A stretch of DNA of 64,000 nucleotides from Turbatrix aceti (Eukaryota; Nematoda; Chromadorea; Rhabditida; Panagrolaimidae): positions 4,898,001-4,962,000 of the forward strand of contig OZ017766.1 of the NCBI GenBank assembly GCA_963969345.1, in the 5' to 3' direction. The translations under genes were made by a program, and so were the position numbers. This document shows positions 11,913 through 23,100 of the stretch, one piece after another; position 1 is the stretch's first letter, and each line of letters begins with the position of its first letter. The notes under the pieces were generated by a model that was not told the origin of the DNA, did no database searches, and saw only the letters and a list, made by a program, of their open reading frames with translations.

Positions 11913-12983
11913 CTGAAAAAAAGGAGGGTGAAAAATTGAAACACGACACGCAAACAACGAAGAAGCAGAACTGCATTAATAAGCGTGATTTCGCTTTTAT
12001 ATATAACTCAAGAATATCGAAATCATGGCGTAAAATACTCAAATGATTACGAATTTCGATATTTCGTAGGCAACCAGCGCCCACGAATGACACGGATCGT
12101 GATCTATGAGACACTAACTCATTGTCAGCTTCAAATTACCTAAACGCCAATCTTGAGATACTGCTCACGGCAGAAAACTGAAAATGAAAGTCAGAAAGCA
12201 CTGTGAGTGGTATAATATACATCGCTGCTCTTTATCAGTTGTACTCCGTCCTCGTGCGTGACACACAAACACGTGATTAAATTAATAGTGAGGGGACTGG
12301 CATGTTAGGACAGGTACACATGAAAAATAGTGCTGCAATTTCGATATCGTTGGAAAAAAATTTATATAACGCGAATATTTTGTGTAACAATACGTCCAAG
12401 ACTATTCAATACACAAACATATTTTTATGCCACAATAATTGCGAAATTACATGGGGAATGGACAAAAATATAGAACTTCTATGTAAACGTTCACAGCAGA
12501 GATGGCGGATCAGATCATTTGCTCATGATCTGATCTGCCATCTCTGGTTCACAGAGATTCCATACGACAAATTATAATGCTCAATTTTTGGATCATTTCA
12601 ACAGATTATGAATGTTTTTGACATAACAAACTGTTCTTCATTATCCTCAAACTTTTGCTTTTGCACAATCAAAAGATCAGGCGCCATTTACGCGGCAGGA
12701 CCATGCGCGCGTAAAAAAAACTCAAAATCGGTTGGTTGCACGAAATTGGAATCTCCGAATCTTTCTTCTTTCACGAAAACAACAATTTATTAAATTATTA
12801 GCAATATATTAGACAAGAGACCGGTTTTTAATGATCGGGGAATTATTTAACTTTCTATTACCCTCCCGATTTGCTACCGCCGGCATGCATTAAATACATA
12901 AATAAAACTTAACAAAGGTGCCAGCGCGTTCAGTTGGGGTGTATGTGTGTAAATGGATAACAAATCAACGACAGGACTCAGAA
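11913..12983. other. Intergenic region between AIG1-like GTPase and ABC transporter
   Basis: No gene is supported. It holds the upstream region of the AIG1-like gene, the 50-bp palindromic element at 12497-12546, and the ABC transporter's 3' UTR. TTTATT at 12785-12790, a minus-strand AATAAA, is a candidate poly(A) signal for the transporter. Confidence 0.5.
12497..12546. mobile_element. 50-bp palindromic hAT-like mini-element with 8-bp target duplication
   Basis: The element begins CAGAGATGGC and ends GCCATCTCTG. Its two halves pair along about 22 bases with one mismatch around a short loop. It is flanked on both sides by the identical octamer GTTCACAG (12489-12496 and 12547-12554). Ends of CAGRGATG type with 8-bp target duplications are characteristic of hAT transposons. 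It is far too short to encode anything and would need a transposase supplied in trans. Confidence 0.8.
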
Positions 12984-15900
12984 TCAGACGACTCCCGCCT
13001 GCTCGGCCATTGCCTTGAACTGACTGTTGCGATCCGCGAGCAGCGCCTGAGGAGTGTCAAACTCCTTGACCCTTCCGCCGTCCATGACGAGGACCTTCGT
13101 GTAATCCAAGATCGTGTTAAGCCGATGAGCGATGGTGAGGACCGTGCACGATGCAAACTGCGTGCGAATGGATTCCTGGATGAGTTGATCGGTTTTGACG
13201 TCGACCGAAGCCGTCGCTTCGTCGAGAATCAAAATCTTTGTCTTTCGTCGTAGGATGGCTCGTGCGAGGCAGACGAGTTGCCGCTGGCCGACAGAGAGAT
13301 TCGAGCCGCCCTCTGCGACTTCGTGTTCGAGGCCGTCTGGGAACTGGTCAACAAAGTGCCGGAGATGGGCGCGATCGATCGCTTCCCAGAGCGCGTCATC
13401 CGGGTACGCGCCAAAAGGGTCGAGATTTGAGCGGAGCGTGCCGCAGAAGAGCACCGGATCCTGGGGAATGATCGTCAGCGAGCGTCGAAGATCGTGGAGC
13501 CCGAGAGTACGGTAGTCGACGTCATCGATGAAAATCGTGCCGGAGGTGGGTTCAACAATTCGGAAAAGTGCCATCGTGAGGGACGTCTTTCCGGCGCCGG
13601 TGCGACCGACGATGCCGATTTTCTCGCCGGAAGCTATGGAAAAGGAGAGATCGTTGAGGACCAGGGGACCATCCTTGCGGTAGGCCAGACAGACGCCATC
13701 GAAGCGGACCGAGCCCGTAGAAGGCCACGTGTCGGCTGGCGGGGGCTCAGAAATCCACTCAGCCTCAGGCTCGCTCGCGACGTATTCCTCGATGCGTTCG
13801 ATCGAGACAATATTCGTTTCGAGAGCCTTGGTCTGCTGGGCAATGACGCTGAGGAGGCCACGCATCATGGTGCCGGTGGAGACGACGAGGGCCATGGCGC
13901 CGTGCGAGATCCACCTGTTGTGACCGAACCAGATGGCGATGCACGAGAACATGCAGCCCACGAGCATGGTCAGCAGGTCCAGTCGAAGCTCGATCCATCT
14001 GCAATGCAAAAATAGCATTTTTATTATCCTAGGCGCCCCTTCGCGTTCGTTCGTGTTTGTTCGCAAACAAATTAGATTTTTCATGTTCGTATTCGTTCGC
14101 GAACAGATTTTTTTCGCGAACGAAATAAAAATTCCCGAACAGATAAAACAAACAAATTGAGAACAATGGGCGTTAAAATTCGTGTTATTTGACCAAAAAA
14201 TTTGAAACACCTTTTTTTTCACAAAATTTTGTTCAATTCATAAAAAAAGTGTTCGTTCGCGAAAAAAAGTAAAAATATTCCCGTTCGGCGGATTTATCGA
14301 AAAAAAATATTGAAACGTTCGTGTTTCTTCGCGAACGACAAAAAAAATGTCCGCGCACGCACATCCCTGACAAAAACTCACGAATTGATAGCACTGGACG
14401 CCTGATCGGTCTCGACCGAGCGCTCGTTGACGTCGATCATCTGTTGCTGGAATACCTCCTTCGCGCCGAAGATCCTGATGACCGCGGTGCCACCGTAGCT
14501 CTCCTGCAGGTGCGACATGACCTGCGACCACGTCTTGGAGTTGAGACGCCTGATCTGGACGCCTGCGTTGCTGTAGTACCTCTACAACGCCTTCGATGAA
14601 CCCTCAGGCAGCGTAGGAGACAAACTCACGGCTAAAAAGTAAAAAGCAACGACCAAAACGATGACCAAGACCCCGGAAGACGGGAGGACAATGACAGAGC
14701 TCGCCAGGGAGTAAATAACCATAGAAACGATGTAGAAAGTGTAATCAAAGTTGTTGGGAAGCTGCGAGTCGACTTTTTCCATATCCTTGCTGAATCGGTT
14801 GAGAATTCGTCCGGCGGGTGTTCGGTCGAAGAACGCCATCGGGGCACGCAGAACGGCCTTCAGAATGCTCGTGTGGATGACCACGCTGGCGTGCGTCGAT
14901 CCAAGGGCAATCAGAACCGCGGAGAGAGCAGTTGCGACGCTCCCGGCAACGCCGAGTCCCGCAAAGACGCCGAGACTTGCCGTCGTCGAGAACGGCGACT
15001 TCCCGACCGACCAGTTGGCGATCCAGAGCTGGGAGGAACTTTCAATAACGGTTTTGAAGCCAAAGAGGACGACAAAGTACGCTAGGCTCCGAAGGACGCC
15101 AAATGCACGGAAATAGACGGCGTAGTGGCGCATGGAGGCCATTCCCGTCTCCATCTCCTCCTCGTCGATGAGTCGGCCGTCGTCGATGCGTTCGTGGGTC
15201 AGCGCGTTTTCGTAGAGGATCGGAGCCTGCGAGGAAGAAGAATTCCGGCTGCGACGACGCATCCCGTCATAGGATTCTGAAGTCAGTCGGTAGCGTTCGC
15301 CGATGGGCGCCGGAGCGTCGTCAAAGGTGTCCTGTATCTCGGAAACTGCGTCGTCGTCTTCGTCGTCGACTGTTTCGACTTCGAGTTCCTTGATCAGCTG
15401 CATGAAGACCTCGTTTTTGCTGGCCGAAAGCGCAGAGAATGTTCCGGAGTCAACTATTTTTCCGTCTGAAAAATGTAACGCTCGCAAACAATTTTGACTT
15501 TTTTTTCCGTTTTTGTTCCAACAATTTATCATAAATTTATTCGTAAGGACACAATTTTTTTTTCGTTTTTGTTTGTTCGCGAACATTGTTAAATTTGTCG
15601 AAAAGATAAAACGAACAAAAATTGAAGTAATTTTAGGGTAAAAATGTCAAAATTAATGTTTTTTGATAAAAAATGGCAAATAACATTAATAAAATTTGGA
15701 CAGGTAAAATTGTAGGTGAACTGTCTTCCAAAATAAGAAAACACGGACTACTCCAAAAAATGCGGTCAAAAATGTTCGTTCGATTTTTCAAACGAAATAA
15801 AAAAATAGTTTGTGTTCGTTCGCGAACAAAAAAATTCCTGGAAGCCGACTAACCTTTCATCACGATAATCCGATCGCACTGGGGCAACAGGGATATCGAA

Positions 15901-18532
15901 TTGAGCGCAAATAGCCTCGTCTTGCCCCGAAGCAGTCCATCGTGACCGATGACCCGGTCAAAGATGTGCCTGCCAACGTGCGCATCTACAGCGCTGAGCG
16001 TGTCGTCCAGGAGGTAGAAATCCGCGTCCTGATAAACGGCTCTCGCGAGAGCGACCCTCGCTTTCTGTCCTCCGCTCAGGTTGATGCCTTTTTCGCCGAT
16101 TTCTGTTGCATCGCCGGCAATGAGAGCTTTGATATCCGATCTCAGGGCGCACGCGTCGATGACTTTACGGTAGCGGGCTTCGTTGAAGACGCGGGTGAAG
16201 GTAATGTTGTCGCGAAGGGTCTTGTTCTGGATCCAGGCCTCCTGGGGGACGTAGACCATGGCCTGCTTGCCGACGTACACTTTCGATTCTGGCGCAACGT
16301 GCATTTCGCCGGCGATGGCAGCGAGCAGGGAGGATTTCCCGGCGCCAACGCGGCCGAGGACGCCGACGAGCTCGCCTTGGCGAATTTTAAGCGAAATATT
16401 GGCGAGTTGAGGCTCGGATTCCGGACTGGGGCTCCAGGAAAAGGAAGCGTCGGCCAGCTCGATGACAACGTCAGAATCGGTCGGAGTAAGGGTATTTGTG
16501 AGTTCGTGGAGCTCTTCCTGGTCGAGGAAGTCCTGGACTCGTCGGACGGATAGCCGAATATCGACGATGTATCTCACGATGGTCGGAACCGCGAATATGG
16601 CGTATCGAACGAGATTGAAGTACATCAGAGTCATGAAAGCGATCTGGGGCGTGAGTTCGTGGCCCTGGATGACGATGTAGCCGAAGAAGCTCGCGGAAAG
16701 GGCCAATGCGGGACAAAGCACGTAACTCCCGTCCATCGAAGCCGTGCAGTAATGGCCTTCGAGCATTTTCCCGACTTCCTTCTGGCGAATCGCGTCGATC
16801 TGGGCTTCCATGCTCTCTTCCCACGCGTAGAGCTTGAGCACCTTCATCCCGGAGAGCGCGTCGGTCATGAGTTTGAGGCGATCGTCCTTGTGCTTGAGTT
16901 GGTCGTTTTCGACGTTGGAATACCAGTGAGCGAGGTAACTGTTGACTGGGATGAAAAGTACGATTATGATCAGACCGTAGAACGTATTGATGCCGATCGA
17001 CGAGAACAGACCGATGAAACACAGTATAATCTGAAAATCGTGTCAAGACAATGCATAAATCGTGCCAAAACCCAAAAACGAAAAATCGTGCCAGGAGTCA
17101 ACTCATACCATCGTGGGAGCGTAGACAAAGTCAGAAAAAGACCACCAAAAGTATCGTATCCGGTCAACATCCGTGGCTATGAGGTTTACGATCTCGCCAG
17201 CCGAGTATTTGACCCTGGCTGCCGGCGAGAGTCGAAGCATCTGGAAATCAATCAATTTACCCTATTTTTAACCAATTTACCCTAATTAAAACCCACTTTT
17301 GCGTAGATAGCGTTGGCGAGAACGTTTCGGACGTTGGTGTATCCGAGGAAGCAGTACATGTCCCTGCGCGTATACATGAAAATGCGGACCGCAGTCAGAA
17401 CCCCACTCCCGGCGACGATGAGTACCGCGAGCCAAAGAGGTTGGTCGAAGGATACTGTATCGACGACCAGCTTTAGTACGATGGGATCCGTCACCATGAT
17501 AAACGCTGTCCCGGCCGTCAGAAGCGCCGAAGCCGCTAGGTAGGCACCTGTCATCTTTAGCGTCGCGGCAAAGAGCCACGGAATGCCGAGCAGCGATTTC
17601 CGGCCTTCTGTGAAGCGTCGGAACCGGGCCAGAAGGTGGTCCGTCGCGTTACGATCATCCAGCGCCCACATGTCGTCGAGCGTGAGTTGGGACGCGAAGG
17701 ATTGCTTGATCATCGGGTTCAGGTAGCTGTACATGAGTTTGGAGAAGGGCGAGACGTACTGGTCGGGGAAGATGGGCTAAAAAAGGTTGGTTGGGGTGGA
17801 AAAAAGGGAATTTGGGGTAAAAACTAACCCTGGGGCTAGAAAAGTTGTTGAGCGCCGAGGAGGAGCTGTCGTTGAAGCAGAGGCTGATGAGCGCCAGACA
17901 GGAGATGACGACGTCGGCCACCACGAGGTCGAATGACGAGGCTGCGTCCTGGAAACCCAAAAAAAAATATTTAAAAAAAAAAGTCAGAAACTCACGCCGC
18001 GATGATTGAGAAAAACGATCTGGACGATGCCGACCAGCACGTGGCCTGCCATGGTCAGCATGAGGAAGATGGACGAGATAATGTTGATGTGCCAGCATCG
18101 GAAGTAGCACGCCAGGAACAACACCTGCAATTCTTGGTCAGAATATTTTGCTCCGACGTTGATCAGTCAAACCGAAGTGATAAAAGTCGTGAAAACGCCG
18201 GTAATACGGTCGAGATCCACGACCCGGTCATGCATGCTGGTGGCGAAGAAAAACCTGATGCCATCGACGACTGCGAGGAGAGATAGGAGCACGAATTTGA
18301 TGACGACGAGTTTGGTGACGGGAAGTCGGGGACGGGTAGCGAGGGTGCCGTAGACCTGGAGAAAGCAGAAGCACGCCAGCGACATGACCAGCACCGCGGA
18401 GGGAAGCGCGACGAACGCCATGCAGGGTGTTACGGCTTCCGGAAAGGTTGTGTTGATCGTGACGGGAACGAGGAGGCCCTCGCCGCAGACCGCGTCCACG
18501 AGACTGCCATTCTTGGTCCAACCTTCGAACAT
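12984..18532 (-). CDS. Multidrug-resistance-associated ABC transporter (ABCC/MRP, full length with TMD0)
   Basis: This ATP-driven exporter of organic anions and conjugates is expected in the plasma or vacuolar membrane. Exons are 18173-18532, 17996-18124, 17829-17948, 17297-17776, 17109-17240, 15854-17030, 14630-15465, 14382-14581 and 12984-13998, giving 1,482 residues (MRP1 has about 1,530). The order is TMD0 (1-200), TMD1, NBD1, TMD2, NBD2. NBD1 has Walker A GRVGAGKSS (633-641), LSGGQ (725-729) and LLDDTLSAVD. Its H-loop position is Asn784 instead of His. NBD2 is canonical: GRTGAGKTS (1276-1284), LSVGQ, ILILDEATASVD and His1436. The ATG at 18532 is the first true ATG after an acceptor at 18598. 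Introns 14382|13998 and 15465|15854 carry GTTCGCGAAC-family elements. Confidence 0.95.
14020..14370. mobile_element. GTTCGCGAAC-family element in an ABC-transporter intron
   Basis: This copy fills the intron between 13999 and 14381. It has several GTTCGCGAAC motifs in both orientations, including about 14050, 14095 and 14330. It has the family right end ACATCCCTG near 14361-14369. The left end is unclear and no target duplication was found. Confidence 0.6.
15480..15842. mobile_element. GTTCGCGAAC-family element in an ABC-transporter intron
   Basis: GTTCGCGAACATTG lies near 15575 and GTTCGCGAACAAAA near 15818, around an A/T-rich core. Both ends are degraded. Confidence 0.55.
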
Positions 18533-18539
18533 TGATTGG

Positions 18540-18597
18540 ACTTTTGAACCCTTCGATCGAACAAACGAACGAACGAACAAGCGAACGAACGCGCAGC
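18540..18597. repeat. GAAC tetranucleotide repeat in the ABC transporter 5' UTR
   Basis: A run of GAAC units (TTCG/GTTC on the transcribed strand) lies between the acceptor at 18598 and the ATG at 18532. It is low-complexity and probably unstable in length. Confidence 0.6.
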
Positions 18598-20124
18598 CTG
18601 AAAAACCAAAAAAGTTGTATTTACGATAGGTGAAAAAACAAAAAAACGCTGTCCAGTGCGGAAAGTCAAAACGAGCACCGAATGAGCGCCAAGGAGAGAG
18701 CAGACAAAATAAATAGACACGCAGATATAATCACAACGTTGGGTAATCGTCAATTAAAGACGTCGTCATCCGCACACGCCCCGAAGACAACCGAGAAAGT
18801 CGGGGCAATCCTCGGCAAACCAACCACGCAAAAAAACGAGATAAGCACTAGCCAAGCCAATTTGTAGCAGTTATCAGTAGCCTCGGCGCGTCCATGTTCA
18901 CGTGAACTCAAGGAAGTGAAACTGATGCCAAGTTGCGCAACGTTGGACAAAAAACAACGATCGCGCAAAGAAAATTCTAAAATCAATCCAAATTGCGCAG
19001 CGCCTCCGCCACCGCCGCCGATGACGCCGACGCCATCGCCGTGTGCGGGTAAATAGGCGCAATAGATTAGTTCTTGTTTGTTTGTTTTTTTTTAGCTGCG
19101 AGGAGGGAGCTAACAACAGCCAAGAGGAGGAGAACCGCAGTCGTTTTCTCTCTCGCTCGCTCTCTTTCATTCACGCACACACTAAAAACTCTTATTTTTT
19201 TGCGCGTGCAGGCTCGGGTCCATGCTGTCCGTTTTCTGCTCTCTGGTGATTCAAGAAGGTAAAGATCGTCACTGGATACAACAACCATCTACACACCTAT
19301 CAACAAACGCATGGGCTGCTGCTGCTGCAGCACACGCTGCTTTCAGAGCACGTGCATGTATGGGACATGTTTTTTGTCAATCGTTTGTTTGCCTGATGGA
19401 CGACGCAGAACATTGCTCGTAGCATCCATGGAATAACTGCACGTACCTTGGCAGCAGTGTGTCTCTAATTATTTTTCGATACTTATGTCAAATGCATGAA
19501 AAAATCGTTATCATACACTCAAATGACCTTTTTCATGGAAAAAAAGGCAGATTTACGATAGCCTAAAATCGTTTTTTGCCAGTTTTGATAATTTTTGGAA
19601 CGTTGTATGTAGCTGAAAAAAAATACGGCATTTCCAAAGCCGGGGTATATATTGATCAACGTAATTTTTGATTTAGAATTTGAAAAATTATAAAAAAAAC
19701 TGGGTTGCCACCTTAAAAAATGCCGAAAAACGCATTTAAAAGTGTCACAATGACAACATTTGTTTTGGCACTTTTCAAAGTGATTTCGGACCCAAAATAG
19801 TGTTTTTTTTACAATTCGTGCGTCAAAATTGAAAAAATAGTTTTTTTACAATGAACTTTCCGGTCCATTTTTGGCTCGGACAAGGTCCTAAAAAAATCGG
19901 CCCCCGGGCCGTTGAGAACCCCGTTTTCGATACAAAAAAAACCCTCATCCAGCAGTACAATTACCCGGCATATATTTCAAAAAAAAAAAGAATCGGATAA
20001 AATATACAAATCTGCGAGTGCTTTTCAGTAATAAATAAATATAAATAACGGTATACTTAAAAAATGTACAATTAACCGTTGTCATTTTTGATTCATGACC
20101 AGCCAATCTAAATAAATCTGCACT
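18598..20124. other. Intergenic region between ABC transporter and EPG5
   Basis: No gene is supported. Bases 18600-19300 are the upstream region of the ABC transporter. Bases 19530-19770 resemble one arm of the fold-back repeat at 45561-45910. Bases 19780-20100 are A/T-rich and hold the EPG5 3' UTR. Confidence 0.5.
19530..19770. repeat. Single-armed relative of the 45.6-kb fold-back repeat
   Basis: It shares the ordered blocks TTTTTGGAACGTTG, AGCTGAAAAAAAATACGGCA, a T/A-rich GAT(C)AACG segment and AAAAAATGCCGAAAA with the arms of the repeat at 45561-45910. The second arm is not present here. Confidence 0.5.
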
Positions 20125-23100
20125 CTACGCGCCAGACATGCCACTGAGAAGTTTGTCGTTCTCAGGGTAGAGAGCCTTGGCCACGGTAGCGAACAGTTGT
20201 CCAGCGTGGCTCAGGTTGTACGCGGAGACGTTCGTGAAGTAGACGCCGACAAATCTGAGTGCTGGAGTGTGTTCTGCGTACTGCTTGCTGGTCTGGAGGT
20301 CGTTGAAGGCCTGGACGCGTCCGTTGAGCACTCCCTGTCCGGTCTCGAGTCTCGGCTTCGTGTCGTTCGTCGTCTGCTGCTGACAGCCGTAGTGGTACAT
20401 CACCTGGGCTACTACCTGGAGCTTTGTGGAGTACGAAACCTTCTTTGAGAAGAGATTGAAGAGTCCGCCTTTTTCATCCGTGAAGATTTTCTTCAGCAGG
20501 ACGAGGTAGGCTTCGAGGATCACGTTTGCCTTCGGGACTGCGATTCCGATGGCGTACTGCCTGATGACCATGTGCTGGAGTTTGTCGAGACACAGCACGA
20601 ACCCTGCTTCCTTCTTGGCCGTGATGTACTTGGGCTTGATGCTGGACAGGTAATCCATGACCCTGCCCAGCATCTTGGCCTCCTGGTCCGCAGATCGAAG
20701 AGTAGGCATCTCCTGCATGAGGAGGGCATTCAGGACGAGGAACCTCGGCTTGATGCCCGCGTCCGTCGAAGGCGTAGAATAGACAAATTCCACGCCCTTG
20801 GGCGGAACAACCATCCAGCGCGCCACTTCGGCCCAGCTCATATTCAGTCGGCGCCCAAAGTACGCTGCAATGCACTTGTTGAGCAGTTTGAGGGGCAGTT
20901 GGGGTGATGTGTCGCCCAGGGCGTCGTAGACCGTGTTCATGATGAGCAGGATGAGCGGGGACTCGGCGTGGGAGATCAGCCAGGTGGAGAGGACCTTGAT
21001 GAGGGCTGTGCGGTTCCTCTCCTTCGTGACTCGCTTGAGGAAGGCTGTTAGCTCCTTGGCCAGCGGCACGTACATGCTAATGTCTGAAAACAATAATTTG
21101 ATGAAAAAATTAAATAAGAAATTATAAAAAAATATTTTTTTTAATTTTATACAAACAAATTAAAAAACGTTTGACAAAAATATTAAAATTATAAATTTAT
21201 TTTTTTTACTTGCAGAAATAAAACTTTTTTGAACATTACAAAAAATACAAATTAAAAATTTTTTAGTAAAAGTTTTACATTAAAAATTTTAAGCGGTCAA
21301 AAATCCCATAAAACCCCCTAAAATTCGCAGACACTCACCGTTTTCAACAGTCAAAACGTTAACAGTCCCGAGCAGCTCCCGGTAGTGTTTCTCCAGATCC
21401 TGGAGCCCCCATCCAGCCCTGAGAGCCAGCCTGAGATCCGTCCTGATGTACGCCGCCTGCTTGATCGGCGCGTCAAACGGCAGACCACCCGCCTTGCCGT
21501 CCGATCTCGCCGCCGCCGTTGAGAAGCAGCACGCATTTCTCCAGATGTTGAAGAATCCCTTTACCACGTTGTCACCCGTCTTGACAGAATCGGCAGGGAA
21601 CTTATCCGCGACAAAATCCCCGAGGCCAGTGAGGATTTCGACCTTGACGCAGTCCCATCGACAGAGCGACGCAAGCTCCGCCAGCAGACGGTCCATCGAA
21701 GCCCGGGATCGAGCGTAGTTGGCCTTGCTGTGAACGCACCTCGCTATCAGCGATAGCATGAGGGACTGGAAGCTGCGATGGGCATCGGGCGGTTCGCCGT
21801 GCTGGAAGGAGATAATCTGTCGCCAGGGAATCCGGACAAATATCTCCGTGACCAGAAGCCCGATTTCTGAGAGTCTCTCGGTTGCAATACGGTTCAGGGC
21901 ATCCAGCGAGTGAAGATTTGGCCAAAAACGCTGCCATTTCAGGAGAATCAGTTTTTCTTCCTAAAAAAACCATTTTTACGGCACAAATAAGAAAAAAACT
22001 CACGTAGACTTCAAAAACGTGTTTCGTGCCGGCAATCTGCAGCGGCATGACCAATCTCTCGACAAAGTACTTCCAGAACAGTGATTCGACACTTTCGGCA
22101 TCCGGTGGAAGGCAGACGCTGTGTGGAAGCCACATGAGCAGCTTGATGAATCTCTCGACGACCGCAGCAGCCGATCCGCCGTCCGCTGGATTCCAGGGAG
22201 GCAGACCGGTCGGGAGAGGCTCCAGAAAAGGCGCCCACATGATCGTAGCCTGCTGGAAGCAGACGATCAACTCGTTCTCGACAACACTGTGGGTCCGGTT
22301 TGAGTCGAACGTAAAAGCGACAAAAACCCGGATGAGGTATTCCGCAAAGAAGATGATTCTCTCGATGTACGGCGACCATACCGGGTAGAACCGGGGCCCC
22401 AGGGATTGCCGTGACCGGGTGAGCTGGACACCGATCGCTTCGACGGTCCGTGTGACGACGTCCGGCGAAAGAATGGTCCGAGATCGAAAGTAGTGGGCGT
22501 CGTCCGGAAAGGTGGGTGGGATGTCGAGGCGACGAGCGATGACGTCGAAGAGATCGATTGGAATGGCCTGGGATTCGATGCCGGAGAGGAGGAGTGCGTA
22601 GCCGTCGACAAAGTTCGCCGGCGCGTGGTGGAAGAGGGCGTGGACAAAGTGCTCGGAGCACAGTGAGGCGAGGGCAGCGTTGGTGCCGTTGGCAGAAGTC
22701 AGGTTTTCGTAGATGATCGGCATGAGCGCGGAGAACTGGTTTTGCGGCATGTGCCGACCTGCATCTTCGATGTTCAGGCGTCTGAGCAGTTCAAGAGCCG
22801 ATGTAGAAGTTGCCTGGCGTCGAACAAACCTGAAAAAACAATTTATTTCAAAAAAAGGCTAAAAAAGACTCTCGAAACGAAAAAAACTAAATTGCGCTTC
22901 GAGACCAGCAAAATGTGCACACGCTTTCCTATAATACTTTCCTAAACCAAATTTTCGTTCCGAGAATCCCCACATGTTGCCTTACGGTACTCCCTTCGAT
23001 TTGGAATGTTCCAAGAAACCCATATAAAAATGCAACTCACTTTGACAAATCAGAGTAAACGTTGAACAACTCCTGCGCAGGCAGGCAATGGGGCGTGAAG

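Noticed and set aside
18533..18580. Upstream in-frame extension of the ABC transporter N-terminus
   Set aside because: The earlier codon is TTG inside a GAAC microsatellite, not ATG. The first true ATG after the acceptor is at 18532.
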